A stretch of 64,000 bases of DNA from Chenopodium formosanum (taxonomy: Eukaryota; Streptophyta; Magnoliopsida; Caryophyllales; Amaranthaceae): the NCBI GenBank assembly GCA_024500155.1, contig CM044862.1, positions 42,542,001 to 42,606,000 on the forward strand, in the 5' to 3' direction. Position numbers and translations under genes: made by a program. Below are positions 54,028 through 64,000 of the stretch, one piece after another. The notes under the pieces are model-generated. The model saw only the letters and a program-made list of their open reading frames with translations. It was not told where the DNA came from and ran no database searches. The first letter of the stretch is position 1. Every line of letters begins with the position of its first letter.

Positions 54028-56987
54028 ATGAGTTCCCAATCCACTCACTCTGCATTGCCTAAGACACTCAGCTGGTCCCCTGGTACGGCTTAGTCTAGAT
54101 TAGGGGGTGCCTCTTCTGGACTGTTAGAACCAATATGCTCATCTCCGAATTCCTCCCTCTCTGTGTCTGTGCAGGACACAATAGCCAGAATAAAACAGAC
54201 GGCCAGACGGTCTAGGAGCCGGCGCACTATGAGAGTGCCAGCCGATGAGGTTTTCCCGGAAGGGGAACAGAGGGATTGGTAGGAGAGCGGATCTGACGAA
54301 GAGGCTCCCTCTACCTCCGGGAGATCTAGGGTACGAGAGGTAGACGGCGAGGGAGCCGCCTCCTCTAATTAAGCCGGCGATGCTGAGGCTGGCCAAGGAT
54401 CACGAGCCGAATCTTCCGGCTCTGACCAGGACAATTTTGCGGCTGAATATCAGCAGTCGCCCAAGGTCGCTGACAACCCCAACCCCAAAAGGACCCGGAT
54501 GCTGCCGGGTAATATCGCCCTCCTAATAGTGGATTCAGGGCCTTCAAGGAAAAGCACCCCTTTGGAAAGGGTTGGGAGATTATCGTCCCTCCGGCTGACG
54601 CCGTAATGGCTTGGAGTGATGATATTGAGCACGCAGATGATTACTTCATCTACTACGAGGCGGTAATCAAAGCCGCCCTCCGGTTCCCCCTCCACCCCGG
54701 GATTAGGAAAATCCTTAAGGGGTACGATCTAGGGGTTTGGCAGCTCACCCCAAATTCGTGGGTGAATATCCTAAGTTACATCGCCGCTTGCGAGTTTCAA
54801 AACTTGAACCCCAGCTTCTCTGCCTTCACTCATATGCACTATTTGAGCAAGGCTCCAGGCGGCCATGGGGCATGGTATACTCTGACTACCTTGCCCCAAT
54901 ACTTGATGACTCCGGACAAAGTGTCCAAATGGTCCAAGTGGAAGGACAAGTTTTATTTGGTTTCCTCCCCCACCCTTAGACACAACCGGACACTGCGCCG
55001 GTACAATACTGAGCCGACTCTTCTTGGACGCAAATGCCCTCTCCCCGAACTATCTACTAAGGCCCGGGAGCAAATAATGGAGCCGGGATTCTTTGAAACA
55101 ACAACTGAGCCCATAGGGGATGGGACTCACATTATTGTACCTAAAAACTGGATTCCCCATCCGGACTTCTTCAAGGACGAGTGCTTCTTGTCCGCCTGCG
55201 GTCTAAGTACCATGTTTCCAAGGGGTAGAACACTTCTCATCCGGAATGATTGTTATTTTACATTAGTTGCAAACTTGCCATAACTTCTTCTAACCATAAA
55301 TTCTTGCTCTTGCAGACGAAGCCTTGAGAATGGTAGACTAGGCGAAGACACCGGCTAAATCCGCGGCGCTGCTGCGCAAAGAGGCGGCACTTGCCAAGAA
55401 GGCAGCCGTCGAGGCTAAGGATTCCAAGAAAGGCGGGGTAAGACCGCCTAAGTTTATGTGTTTGCATTTTCTCTTTTTTTTTTTTTAATTTTTTTTAATT
55501 TTTTTTTTACTTTACCAGTTGGGTGTACTTACCCTTTGTTTATTTCTCAGGAGTCCGTCAAGAAGATCCCACGATCCTTCTCCAAGCTGCTTAAAAGGCA
55601 AGGAGACGATCTGGAGAAGACCCCGGCTGCGAAAGCCGCTAGGAAGGACCCCCCTCCACCCCAGAAACAAACATCTGCCAAATCCGGTCGTCCAACGATT
55701 GGGGAAAATCCCCTACTGTGCTGAGAAAACTGAGCGAAAGCTCAGAACGCTCGCAGTAGAAAGCGCCGGATGTCTCTACGACATCGAAAGGTGGCGAGCC
55801 ACCTAAGGTTGCAGGCGGTGCGGCAACCACTGGGGAGGAGCAGAAGCCGGAGACCCATCCGGAAGCCCAAGGTAAGGAACGAATTGAAATACCTTGGCCA
55901 CTTGTTTTATGAGAGTCAAGACCAAGGTTGATCCTTCAAAAGGGTCGGTCAGCAGCTGGCAACGGATGAGTGCCGACTACGCTGCTTCTATCTCACAAAG
56001 CGCTACTTTTGATGCAGATCTGACTTCTGATGAGCGAGATCTTGCGAGCTTTGCAAAACAGATGGTGAGGACCCTCACCCGGTCTGAGAAGAACTCCATA
56101 CCTGATCTGCAGGTCGTGGACTTCGACCGGATAATGGGTCCACTGGCTGAGGTAAAAAATCCCTCTACCTTGATATCTTTTATCTTTAATTTGGCTAAGT
56201 AACTCATAAATCGCTTGTTATTGTCTCAGGTGATGATGAGAGTGGATAGTCTCTGGGGCCCCTTCAAGCGGAAGCAGGAAAGGTAAATGACGCCAAACGA
56301 AGGGCCCTAGAAAACCTCAACTCTGTTGAATATTCTGATTATATGTGTAATTTAAAGATTAAAGCAGTAGAGTTGAAACAGGAGGAGCTGATCCGGAGTT
56401 TGACTGCTGCCATCAATAAAGCTAACAGCCGGGCTGATGACCTTGACAAGCAACTGAAAGATGCCAAATCAGATCTCAAGGCATTAGAAGATGCTAACAA
56501 GGAGAACGCCCAGCTCCGTGCAGACGTTACCCGCTTGGGGATTTAACTTGTCAATCTGCGGAACAAGCAGTCGGACGAGCTTGCCCAGGAACAAAAACAG
56601 CTGACAGAGGAGAATGAGCGGGACAACTTGGCATGGCTGAAGATCACATGGAGCCTTCTTTACCCAGAAATAGACTTTGAAGTCTATAAGCTGAGGTATG
56701 ATTACGCCACTAAGGTGTATGATGCCCAACAACTAGGTGATGCTCCACAGCCTCGCTTCAAAGATTGGGCTGCTGAGCAGGGATATGAAGTCTCTGATAA
56801 CAAGGAGCCGGCGGCGGATGAGCATAACGAAGGCCAAACCATCCAGACTCAGCAAGAGCAGCAGCATCCACCTAACTTCTGCGACAGTATGCCACCCATT
56901 TTCTTTACCGGCTTGTATGCTGTGTTTTGTTGTATCTTTACCAACCATGGGGTTGGGTTAACAATTTATTTTTTGTTTCTTCACTAG
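54028..56987 (+). pseudogene. E6 antisense gene: putative gypsy-type transposase-domain protein with coiled coil
   Basis: Homologue of the E3 antisense gene. Start MSSQSTHSALPKTLSWSPGT (54028). Exon 1 to 55224 with the core domain: MAWSDDIEHADDYF, YDLGVWQLTPNSWVNILSYI, NWIPHPDFFKDECFLSACGL. Exons 55316-55437 and 55551-55871 are Lys-rich; about 55905-56151 ends FDRIMGPLAE; 56230 to the end contains the coiled coil (LIRSLTAAINKANSRADDLD) and LLYPEIDFEVYKLRYDYATK. In-frame stops (for example TAG in exon 1 near 54091, TAG in exon 2, TAA near 56545) and small shifts disable it. Exon order, intron positions and the C-terminal motif agree with E3. Role unknown; the name 'transposase' is only the family label. 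Confidence 0.65.
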
Positions 56988-57217
56988 ATGTAACTCCGGT
57001 TAACATATCTTCTGGCATTTGAGCCATTTTAAATATTTAATGAATTATTCCGACTAAGTCATTTGTTTATACTCGTTTGCGTTTGAGTTTTTCAATTTGA
57101 ATTCTGCATCTGTGTGCAATTCTTTAATATTTTTCCTAACTTAAAAAAGCATGCGGCAATTTGCAATCCGGGTGCTCTTACCCCTAGGCAGCTGTGTGGT
57201 TGGTTTTATTTCAAGTT

Positions 57218-57281
57218 GATTGATTGGCTTGAAAACACTTGATACTAGGAGAAGTATGGAGTGTTTTTAGGCCAATCAATC
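57218..57281. other. Long stem-loop, conserved with E3
   Basis: Arms 57218-57239 and 57260-57281: GATTGATTGGC pairs with GCCAATCAATC, then a 3-base mismatch and AAAACACT with AGTGTTTT. Loop about 20 bases. Homologous to 26002-26064. Confidence 0.6.
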
Positions 57282-57842
57282 ACAATGGTGATTGCCCCAA
57301 ACCAAGTGCACATCCGGCCATTAGAGCGGGTGCTTTGAGCTTCTTACCCAGGCGGTTATATTTCGTCTGGGGTTAACACATATTCATTACACAAATCTTT
57401 TGCCCCAATAGGGAGAGTGAGTGCAACTTTAAAATAAATAACCTAAGTGAGAATTTCAGCCGATGACCAACTGATGCCTCAGGGCATCCGGTATTCGGTA
57501 ACTTAATCATTCTTCATAGATTATTCTGGTCAGACGGCTATAAATTGACCAATTTGGTCGCTCAATTTTTGCCATCTGCATTTGTTCATAGAACCGACGA
57601 ATAGTCCGTTCTCTACGACGATTGCACCCGGAGGGGTGTCGCCGGACGCCTTTGTCCATGTTGGGACAGACGGTTTTATAAAATAAGCAACCATCCGGCC
57701 ATATTGGCCTTTGGTCTTGTTTGAGACCGGTTGTATAGCCACTAAGCGTTTCTGTGCTTAGTATTTAATCGGACCATTGGCCGAGTGTTATTACAACATT
57801 GCATTTACACTAAATATCGAACGTACTTGTTTAAACGAATAT

Positions 57843-58025
57843 TCCGTCTGAGTATTACCCAGGCGGACAAGCAATTATTAAATTACACTATCAAACGTAA
57901 TTAATTAAATAAAGAGTCCGTCTGAGTTTTACCCACGCGGACAAGCAATTATAATATTCAACCAAACTAAGTATCAAACTTCGTAAGTTTAACACAGGGT
58001 CCGTCTGGGTATTGCCCAGGCGGAC
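57843..58025. repeat. Three repeated stem-loops after pol
   Basis: Copies at 57843-57867, 57916-57942 and 57999-58025, all of the form GTCCGTCTGNG-loop-CCCAGGCGGAC. The third has an 11-bp stem with one G-T pair and loop TATTG. They lie 83-265 bp beyond the IN stop, in the pol 3' region, facing the antisense gene. Confidence 0.65.
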
Positions 58026-58107
58026 GAACAATAAAAATAACAATATAAATCTTCAAACAGCCTGAATTTTCATTAATTGACTTACTGTTTACAAAAATTA
58101 TACATTC

Positions 58108-59193
58108 TCAAAAGTAGTACTTTTTTAGATTGTCTACATTCCAAGTTCTAGGCAGGCGGCGACCGTCTAGGGTTTTCAGACGGTAGGTGTCGTTCCTGAC
58201 TTCTTTGTAAATCCGGTAGGGGCCTTCCCAATTAGGGGTTAGCTTCCCAGCCTCATTGGCCCTACCGGTTGCCTCCATTTTTCGTAACACAAAGTCATCC
58301 ACTTTCAGAGGACACTTAAGCACTTTCTTGTTATAAGCTCTAGTCATTCTCAAACGGTATATCTCATGGCGCAGGGCAGCGTTGCCCCTGCGTTCCGGGA
58401 GGGAGTCCAATGCCAGCCGCATGGCCTCCTAATTGGCCTCTTCATCATAGAGCATAACTCTGAAAGTCGGCTCATAGTGCTCAATGGGTAAGACAGCTTC
58501 AGCACCATATACCATAAGAAATGGGGTTTCTCCGGTTGCCCCTTTAGCAGTAGTCCGGATGGCCCACAGGACATGAATTAATTCTTCTGCCCATAAACCA
58601 CCGGCTCTTTCAATTTTCTTCTTTATGCCGTCTGAGATGAGTTTGTTGAAGGCTTCAACTTGGCCGTTTGCTTGGGGTTGGCCGAATGATGCAAAACAAT
58701 GTGAGATACCCAGATCTCCCAACCAAGTCTTGAGATGGGGGGTCTCAAACTGAGGGCCATTATCAAACACCACAGACATAGGTACCCCAAACCGGGTGAT
58801 GATGTTCTTCCAAATGAAGGAGATGACATCCTTTGTCTTGATGTTCTTAACTGGCTCAGCTTCTACCCATTTGGTGAATTAATCCACGGCCACCAAAATG
58901 TAGCGCTTTTCGCCTGGAGCAGGCGTATAAGGACCCAAGATATCAATGCCCCATTTGGCGAATGGGACTGGGCAGTGGATTGCCGTCAGATCAGTAGCCC
59001 GGCGGCGAATCAGTGGGCCAAACCTTTGGCACTTGTCACATATTTTGACTAACTCTTTGTTATTTGCTTCAAGAGTAGGCCAGAAGTAATGCCGCCTGGC
59101 TATGACGGCTAAGGACCTGCCGCCTATATGAGAGGCGCAGTACCCAGCATGCAATTCTTCGAGAATTTCTTTCCCCTTCTCTGGGTAACACAC
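58108..59193 (-). pseudogene. int: E6 integrase
   Basis: One frame with two stops (58878-58876, expected Tyr; 58428-58426 TAG, expected Gln). The zinc region is HAGYCASHIGGRSLAV with CDKCQRFG. DDE core: WGIDILGPY (about 58960), VFDNGPQFET (about 58770), NGQVEAFNKL (about 58670). Tail: RTTAKGATGETPFLMVYG and LTPNWEGPYRIYKEV, ending DNLKKYYF. Joined to the RNase H frame by a one-base shift near 59190. Confidence 0.88.
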
Positions 59194-60262
59194 TTCAAAA
59201 AAGGTTTGAGGAAGCCCACCTTGAAGAGTTCTCCATTTCTCAACTCGAAGTTTGCTGCTCGCTTTTTCATGACGGCTGCCTCCTGTGATGAATCAGGAAG
59301 CTTGCTGTCTGCTAAATATGTCCGGATGCCATCCATCCAGGAAGAGCTTCGGTCTAAGATTCCAATGGGCTCTTCATGTATGCTTCTCTTTTCAAGAACT
59401 TCCCAAAAGACCAACCGAGGAGTATCACAGCAGGCGGAAGAAGCCAATTTAGACAACGTATCCGCCTGGTTGTTATCTGACCTAGGCACTTGATTCAGAC
59501 GGAATTCCTCAAGTGCCCCAGTCTCTTCTTTGACTGCCTGAAGATATTTGATCATAGCCGCATGATTTGCCTCATATGTTCCCTCATACTGGCTGACGAC
59601 CAACTGTGAATCAGAATAGGCGTCAATTTTAGTTACCCCTGCTGCCTTACACATGCGGATTCCGGCTAGCAGGCCTTCATATTCCGCTTCGTTATTTGAG
59701 GCTTGAAACTTAAACTGCAGTGCATATTCAAATTTATCCCCCTCAGGGGACTCATATATAATTGCTGCACCGCAGCCGTTCTTCGTTGAGCTTCCGTCTA
59801 CATACACTTTCCAAACCTGGTCAATATTATCCGGTTGCACCGGTCGTGTCATTTCAACAATGAAGTCGGCAAACGCCTGACCTTTCACTGCCTTTCTAGG
59901 TTCAAAAGTGATTTCAAGACTTTGCATTTCAATAACCCATTTTAACATTCTGCTAGATGACTCCAAAGTAGACATTGGCTGCTTGAGGGGCTAGTCGGTG
60001 TAGATTACCACCGGATGAGCCAGGAAATACGGTTTCAATTTCTTGAAAGCCATATACAGGGCAAGGCCAAATTTTTCTACCATGGGGTACCGGAGCTCAG
60101 TTTTTTTTAAAACATGGCTAATGAAATAGACCGGAAGCTGAACACCGTCTCTCTAAGCAAGGAGAAAGGCACTAAGGGCATGATCTTAGATGGCTAGGTA
60201 CATGTATAACACCTCTCTAGGCAGTGGACTAACAAGCCTTGGCAAAGAGTGTAGATGTTCTT
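59124..60262 (-). pseudogene. pol: E6 RNase H region
   Basis: 60262-59976: RT/RNase H connection, broken by stops (YLAI*DHA, TD*PLKQ). 59975-59124: RNase H with VYVDGSSTKNGCGAAI, SNNEAEYEGLL, YSDSQLVVSQYEG, NNQADTLSKLA, so the D-E-D-D residues are all present. A linker (SKLPDSSQEAAVMKKRAANF) leads to integrase. Two RNase H-like stretches are consistent with Tat. Confidence 0.85.
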
Positions 60263-61350
60263 TCAGCCGTTGAAAAGCCGCCTCAGCCTCATCCCCCCAT
60301 CAAATCTGGACTTCTTCCTGATTGCTTGGAAGAAGTAAAGGCATTTGTCACCTGACCGGCTGAGGAATCTCCCCAAGGCTGCCAGGCAACTGGTTAGTCT
60401 CTGTGCTTCCTTGACAGTGCAGGGTGACTTCATGTCAATCACCGCCTGTATCTTCTCAGGGTTAGCCTTTATCCCCCTTTGATCAATCAAGAATCCGAGA
60501 AACTTCCCAGATTCAACACCAAAGACGCATTTCTTAGGATCTAACATAACCTTATGCCGCCTGAGTGTGGTGAAGGTTTCTTGGAGATCAGCAAGGTGAT
60601 CCGCCTGCTGTTTGGATTTTACTATCATGTCATCAATGTATGCCTCTACATTCCTTCCAATTTGATTAATAAAGACCGTATTAATCATCCGTTGGAACGT
60701 AGCCGGCGCATTTTTCAAACCAAACGGCATCACCATGTAACAGAATAGCCCCTGATCAATGACGAAGGCCGTCTTTTCTTGATCTTTCTTCCACAGGGGT
60801 ATCTGATGGAAGCCGGAGTAGGCATCCATAAAACTCATCAAGGCATGCCCGGCTGTTGAATTGACCAGACTGTCGATCTTAGGAAGCGGATAACTGTCCT
60901 TGGGATATGCCTTGTTAAGATATGTGTAATCAACACACATCTGCCAGGTACCATTTGGCTTCTTTACAAGCACAACATTTGCCACCAGTTGGGAAAATTA
61001 CATGGCCGAATGAACCCAGCATCCAACAGCTTTTTTACTTCGGCAGCTGCCGCCTGACTTCTTTCTTCGCCAAGATTTCTTTTCTTTTGCCGGATGGGCT
61101 TCTTTTTAGGATCCCCGGTAAGTTTGTGGACAGCAAGATCCGGGCTGACGCCTGACATCTCTTCCACTTCAAAGGCAAAAATGTCTTTGAATTCTTTCAG
61201 CAAAAGGTGTAAGTCTGCACCCAACTTAGCAAAGGATACCGTCCCAACCTTCACGGTACGCTCCGGACAGTAGTCGTCCAGAGGTATGTCAATATGCTCA
61301 ATAGCGGGTTGGGGACGAAGCTCATCTGACCGTTCACCGGTCAGTGATTG
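60263..61350 (-). pseudogene. pol: E6 reverse transcriptase
   Basis: In frame after the UAG at 61356-61354: RSDELRPQPAIEHI, GADLHLLLKEFKDIFAFEV, then a one-base shift near 60995. From 60985: NVVLVKKPNGTWQMCVDYTY, FMDAYSGFHQIPLWKKDQEK, FCYMVMPFGLKNAPATFQRM, AYIDDMIVKSKQ with the catalytic YIDD intact, then DPKKCVFGVESGKFLGFLI. Ends near 60263 by a frame break. The best RT of the window. Confidence 0.87.
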
Positions 61351-63894
61351 CTATTTTTTCTCCTTCTTCACCTCCACCAGCATAGGTGCCTTTCTTTTCT
61401 TTTCGGCTCCTGGTGGGGCTAGTGCTGGATCGGCCTCCTTGACATTGTCAAGGTCTATTGGCTCCTGGGCGCCTTGGACCACGGTATCTTTGACGGCTGA
61501 GAGATAGCATTCCCGGGACGTCTTCTGATCCCTATTCAAGGAACCAACAGAGCCGTCATCCCTCTCATACTTGATGAGCATGAGGGAAGGGATGATTACA
61601 GCCATGGATTCGTTGAGGGTTGGCCGGCCCAAGATAATGTTGTAGGCGGTCAGCTCCTCAACGACCAAAAACTTGACGACCAGATGTCGCCCTTTTCCTT
61701 TCTCACCCAGCCGGATGGGTTGATCGACTTTTCCAACTAGGTAAACCTTTCCTCCCCCAAAGCCAACTAGGGGGTGGGTGACCGGATGCAAGCTGCTTTC
61801 ATTGTATTTTAGCTTCTGCAAGCACCAGAGGGTGATGATGTCTGATGAGCTGCCGGTATCAATAAGGATCCGCCCAACCAGCTGGTTGGCAACCTTACAC
61901 TCAATGACGACCGGGTCATCATGTAGGCGGCGAACGCTGCCCCTATCCTTCTCATTGATCTGAACATCCGGGAAGGAGGAGCTTGCTGACACCTGCCCAT
62001 CATCATCTTTGTCCATCTTTCGAAGATGGCTCTTAGTGCCCCGGATGGTAGGGCCACCACTTGAGAACCCGCTTGCTATTGTGTAGACCGGCTCCTTGTT
62101 GGTATCCGAGCTACTAGTAGGCTGGGGGGTAGTCTTAGAGGACTGACCCTTATTCTTCTTCTTTGCTCCGGCTGGGGACTTAGAAATATAGGACTTCAGC
62201 ATTCCCTTGTCAGCCAGACGGTCCAACGCCCGTTGAAGGCTGAAGCAGTCGTTGGTGTCATGGCCAACTTCCTTGATTGAATGGAACTTTTCATTGGATT
62301 CGGCTTCTCTAGGGACAGCCGGTCCTTAATCTCCATGAGGATGGAATTGTAGTACTTGTTAAACTCGTACTTTGGGACGTACAGTTTAAATTCTTTCTTC
62401 TTCTTCTTGGACGGCTGGTCAGAATCACTCACCGCCCATATTTCTTTTCTCTTCTTGCTCTCTTCTTTATTTTTAGCCGGCTAAGCAGGCCGGCTGTCTT
62501 TCTACTTGTCGGACTTCTTTGAGTACGATTGACTACCAGGCGAGCAGAGGTCGGTAGCTTGAGTGTAGCTTTCCGCCTCCCTCAGGGCTGCCTGTAGGGT
62601 GAAATCCCCTTTTTGACTAGGTCAAACTTAAAGGTCGACCCGTCTCTCAGACCCTTGAAAAAGTCTGTAAAAGCTACCTGATCAGACAGTCCCTAAGTCT
62701 TAATTCTAATCAGATTGAAGCGCCTGACATATGAGCGCAACCTTCTCTCTCTCCCTACTTAACAGTGCTCAAGTCAAGGCTTGTTTTCTTAGCAGGGATG
62801 TTCATTGAGAAGTTGGAAGAAAATAGGAAGGCGAGCTTCCTGAAACTATCGATGGACCCGGCTGGAAGATTACCAAACCATTGTTGGGCAATGCCCTTCA
62901 ATGTAACCGGGAAGCACCGACACCAAGTGACGTCATCCAACCCCTGCATATACATGAGGTTGGTGTAAGCCATGAGGTGGTCTTCCGGATTAGTGGTACC
63001 ATCATAGGTACCAACCAATACATTCTTAACCTTGGCCGGTTGGGCTGCCTCGGTTATCTCTTGGGTGAACGTAGAAGGATGTTCACCCAGGCGCAGCAGA
63101 CGGAGCTGCCAGTCCAATGGCTAGACATTTTGATATGCCGCCTGACCTCCAAAGAGAGCCGGCTGCATGAAGTGAGGGGGATACTGTCCGTAAACCTGAG
63201 TAGGCACGTACGGTACATCTCCAATCATATGAGGGCCAGAATGGACGGTATTACCGCCTGTCTGGCTCTCATGCAAGGAGGGTGTACTCCCTGCAGAAAT
63301 GTTGTTGAAGCTATCTAGAAAGTTCGATGTTGAAGCCGACTTAGACAGCGATTGGTTTCTCTTCTGGGTTATAATCTCCCTGGCATCGAGAATTGATTTT
63401 TTGCTTCCCACCGGCTGCTGAGTCCGGCGGGTGTTGTTGTTGTTTCTCTTAGGAAGGAGAATTTTTTACCAATCAATGGTCCTGACTGCCTTCTCCTTTG
63501 GATGAGGAGTGGGCTGCCGTTCTCTGACTGACTTCCCCTTCTTCGAAGGGGTCTTCTTCGCCAAATGACCTTTACTTGGGCCAGCCCGACTTTTGGTGAT
63601 CAAATCTTTAATTTCACCCTTGAAACTTGTCATGAATCTCATGAGTTTGTCTCGGGTGACAGGGGCTGATCCAGTGGCCGTTTGGGTTTCCCCTTCCGGC
63701 TGCCCAGAGGGTCAGCTTGTACCCGCCTGGGAAGCACCTCGCTCTAGAGTGTCTCTGGGCCGGATGCGCTTGGTTATGAGAGAGCCGTCATTGGCTGTAA
63801 AGGTTTCGACCTGAAGATCTTCATCTTCATGGTCTGTAAAGACTTCTGGGTCATCGCCCAGACGGTTAGGGGGTTGCACAGACTCTTGAACCAT
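61351..63894 (-). pseudogene. gag-pro: E6 Gag and protease
   Basis: Start MVQESVQPPNRLGDDPEVF (63894), 13 bp inside the PBS. In-frame stops near 63712, TAA at 63468-63466 (shared with E3), TAG at 63120-63118 and near 62755 (both CAG in E3); frameshifts at about 62600 and 62260. Capsid-like core LVGTYDGTTNPEDHLMAYTN at about 63020. Protease RILIDTGSSSDIITLWCLQK at about 61880-61820 and NIILGRPTLN. Ends VEVKKEKK before UAG, with RT following in frame. Confidence 0.85.
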
Positions 63895-63907
63895 CTTCGA
63901 GGTACTC

Positions 63908-63925
63908 TCCCCACACACGGCGCCA
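63908..63925 (-). promoter_or_regulatory. E6 primer binding site
   Basis: Minus strand TGGCGCCGTGTGTGGGGA, two bases from the 5' LTR; one base different from the E3 PBS. Confidence 0.75.
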
Positions 63926-63927
63926 AA

Positions 63928-64000
63928 TGTTTTGGGTATTTTTGTCCCTTGGGAGAGTTACGTCACGAAGTCTGATCCGACTGAGCTGTACCTGTAAAAT
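63928..64000 (-). repeat. E6 5' LTR, inner end only
   Basis: Plus strand TGTTTTGGGTATTTTTGTCC onwards, matching 53129-53200; cut by the window end. Confidence 0.85.

Larger units (their letters stand above)
53129..64000 (-). mobile_element. E6: near-complete Tat-type retrotransposon with antisense gene
   Basis: 3' LTR 53129-53623, 5' LTR from 63928 to beyond the window, PBS 63925-63908. gag-PR at 63894-61351, RT to about 60263, RNase H to about 59200, IN to 58108; an opposite-strand gene occupies 54028-56987. Close relative of E3 in gag, PR, RT start and antisense gene; LTRs are more diverged. Damaged by stops and a few frameshifts. It retains every enzyme lost in E3. Confidence 0.88.

Noticed and set aside
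57848..58025. tRNA-like or miRNA gene in the GTCCGTCTG hairpins.
   Set aside because: Stems of 8-11 bp with five-base loops are too short for a plant miRNA precursor, and no cloverleaf is present.

Overview
The window is plant nuclear DNA, almost certainly from an angiosperm and probably a eudicot. It is built entirely of nested transposable elements. I see no host gene, no tRNA or rRNA gene and nothing prokaryotic. The plant assignment rests on Tat/Ogre-type and Athila-type Ty3/gypsy retrotransposons, a CACTA (En/Spm) DNA transposon with tnp2, DUF4218 and DUF4216 regions, plant GT-AG introns and TATAAATA promoters. The species cannot be named from the sequence.

Layout, left to right. (1) 1-11034, plus strand: the right part of a Tat/Ogre-type retrotransposon (here E1) with gag, PR, RT, dual RNase H and IN, then two different genes on the opposite strand (aORF-A, aORF-B) and a 5'-truncated 3' LTR. 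(2) 11035-34024, minus strand: a gag-only, pol-less relative (E2a), split at 15292 by a 16-kb CACTA element. The CACTA is itself split at 21902-30092 by a third retrotransposon (E3, plus strand, near-identical 498-bp LTRs) that lost most of pol but keeps a large antisense gene. (3) 31868-43047, minus strand: a second gag-only element (E2b). It appears to share the LTR 31868-34024 with E2a, giving an LTR-internal-LTR-internal array. A small CACTA-like derivative and a 70-bp tandem repeat lie at its 3' end. (4) 43048-52860, minus strand: a broken chromovirus-like gag/PR fragment, interrupted by an Athila-like non-autonomous element (43301-50433) and a probable solo LTR (51157-52359). (5) 53129-64000, minus strand: an almost complete retrotransposon (E6) related to E3, with gag, PR, RT, RNase H and IN and an opposite-strand gene near its 3' LTR. 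Its 5' LTR runs off the window.

How the parts relate. E1 has the enzymes that E2a and E2b lack, and all three share gag and LTR sequence, so E1-like copies are the likely source of enzymes for E2a/E2b. E6 stands in the same relation to E3. Nearly every reading frame is damaged. Much of the damage is nonsense change compatible with C-to-T decay (CAG to TAG, TGG to TAG, Asp to Asn), as expected of long-methylated repeats. The opposite-strand genes have their own TATA boxes and introns and run towards pol.

The strongest unexplained signals are: a module of GCG trinucleotides held at fixed 20-20-19-7-19/20-20 bp spacing in four places, with weaker traces in a fifth, one copy lying just upstream of the aORF-A TATA box; an in-frame UAG between PR and RT shared by E3 and E6, in a tobamovirus-like readthrough context in E6; and conserved stem-loops between the converging genes of E3 and E6.
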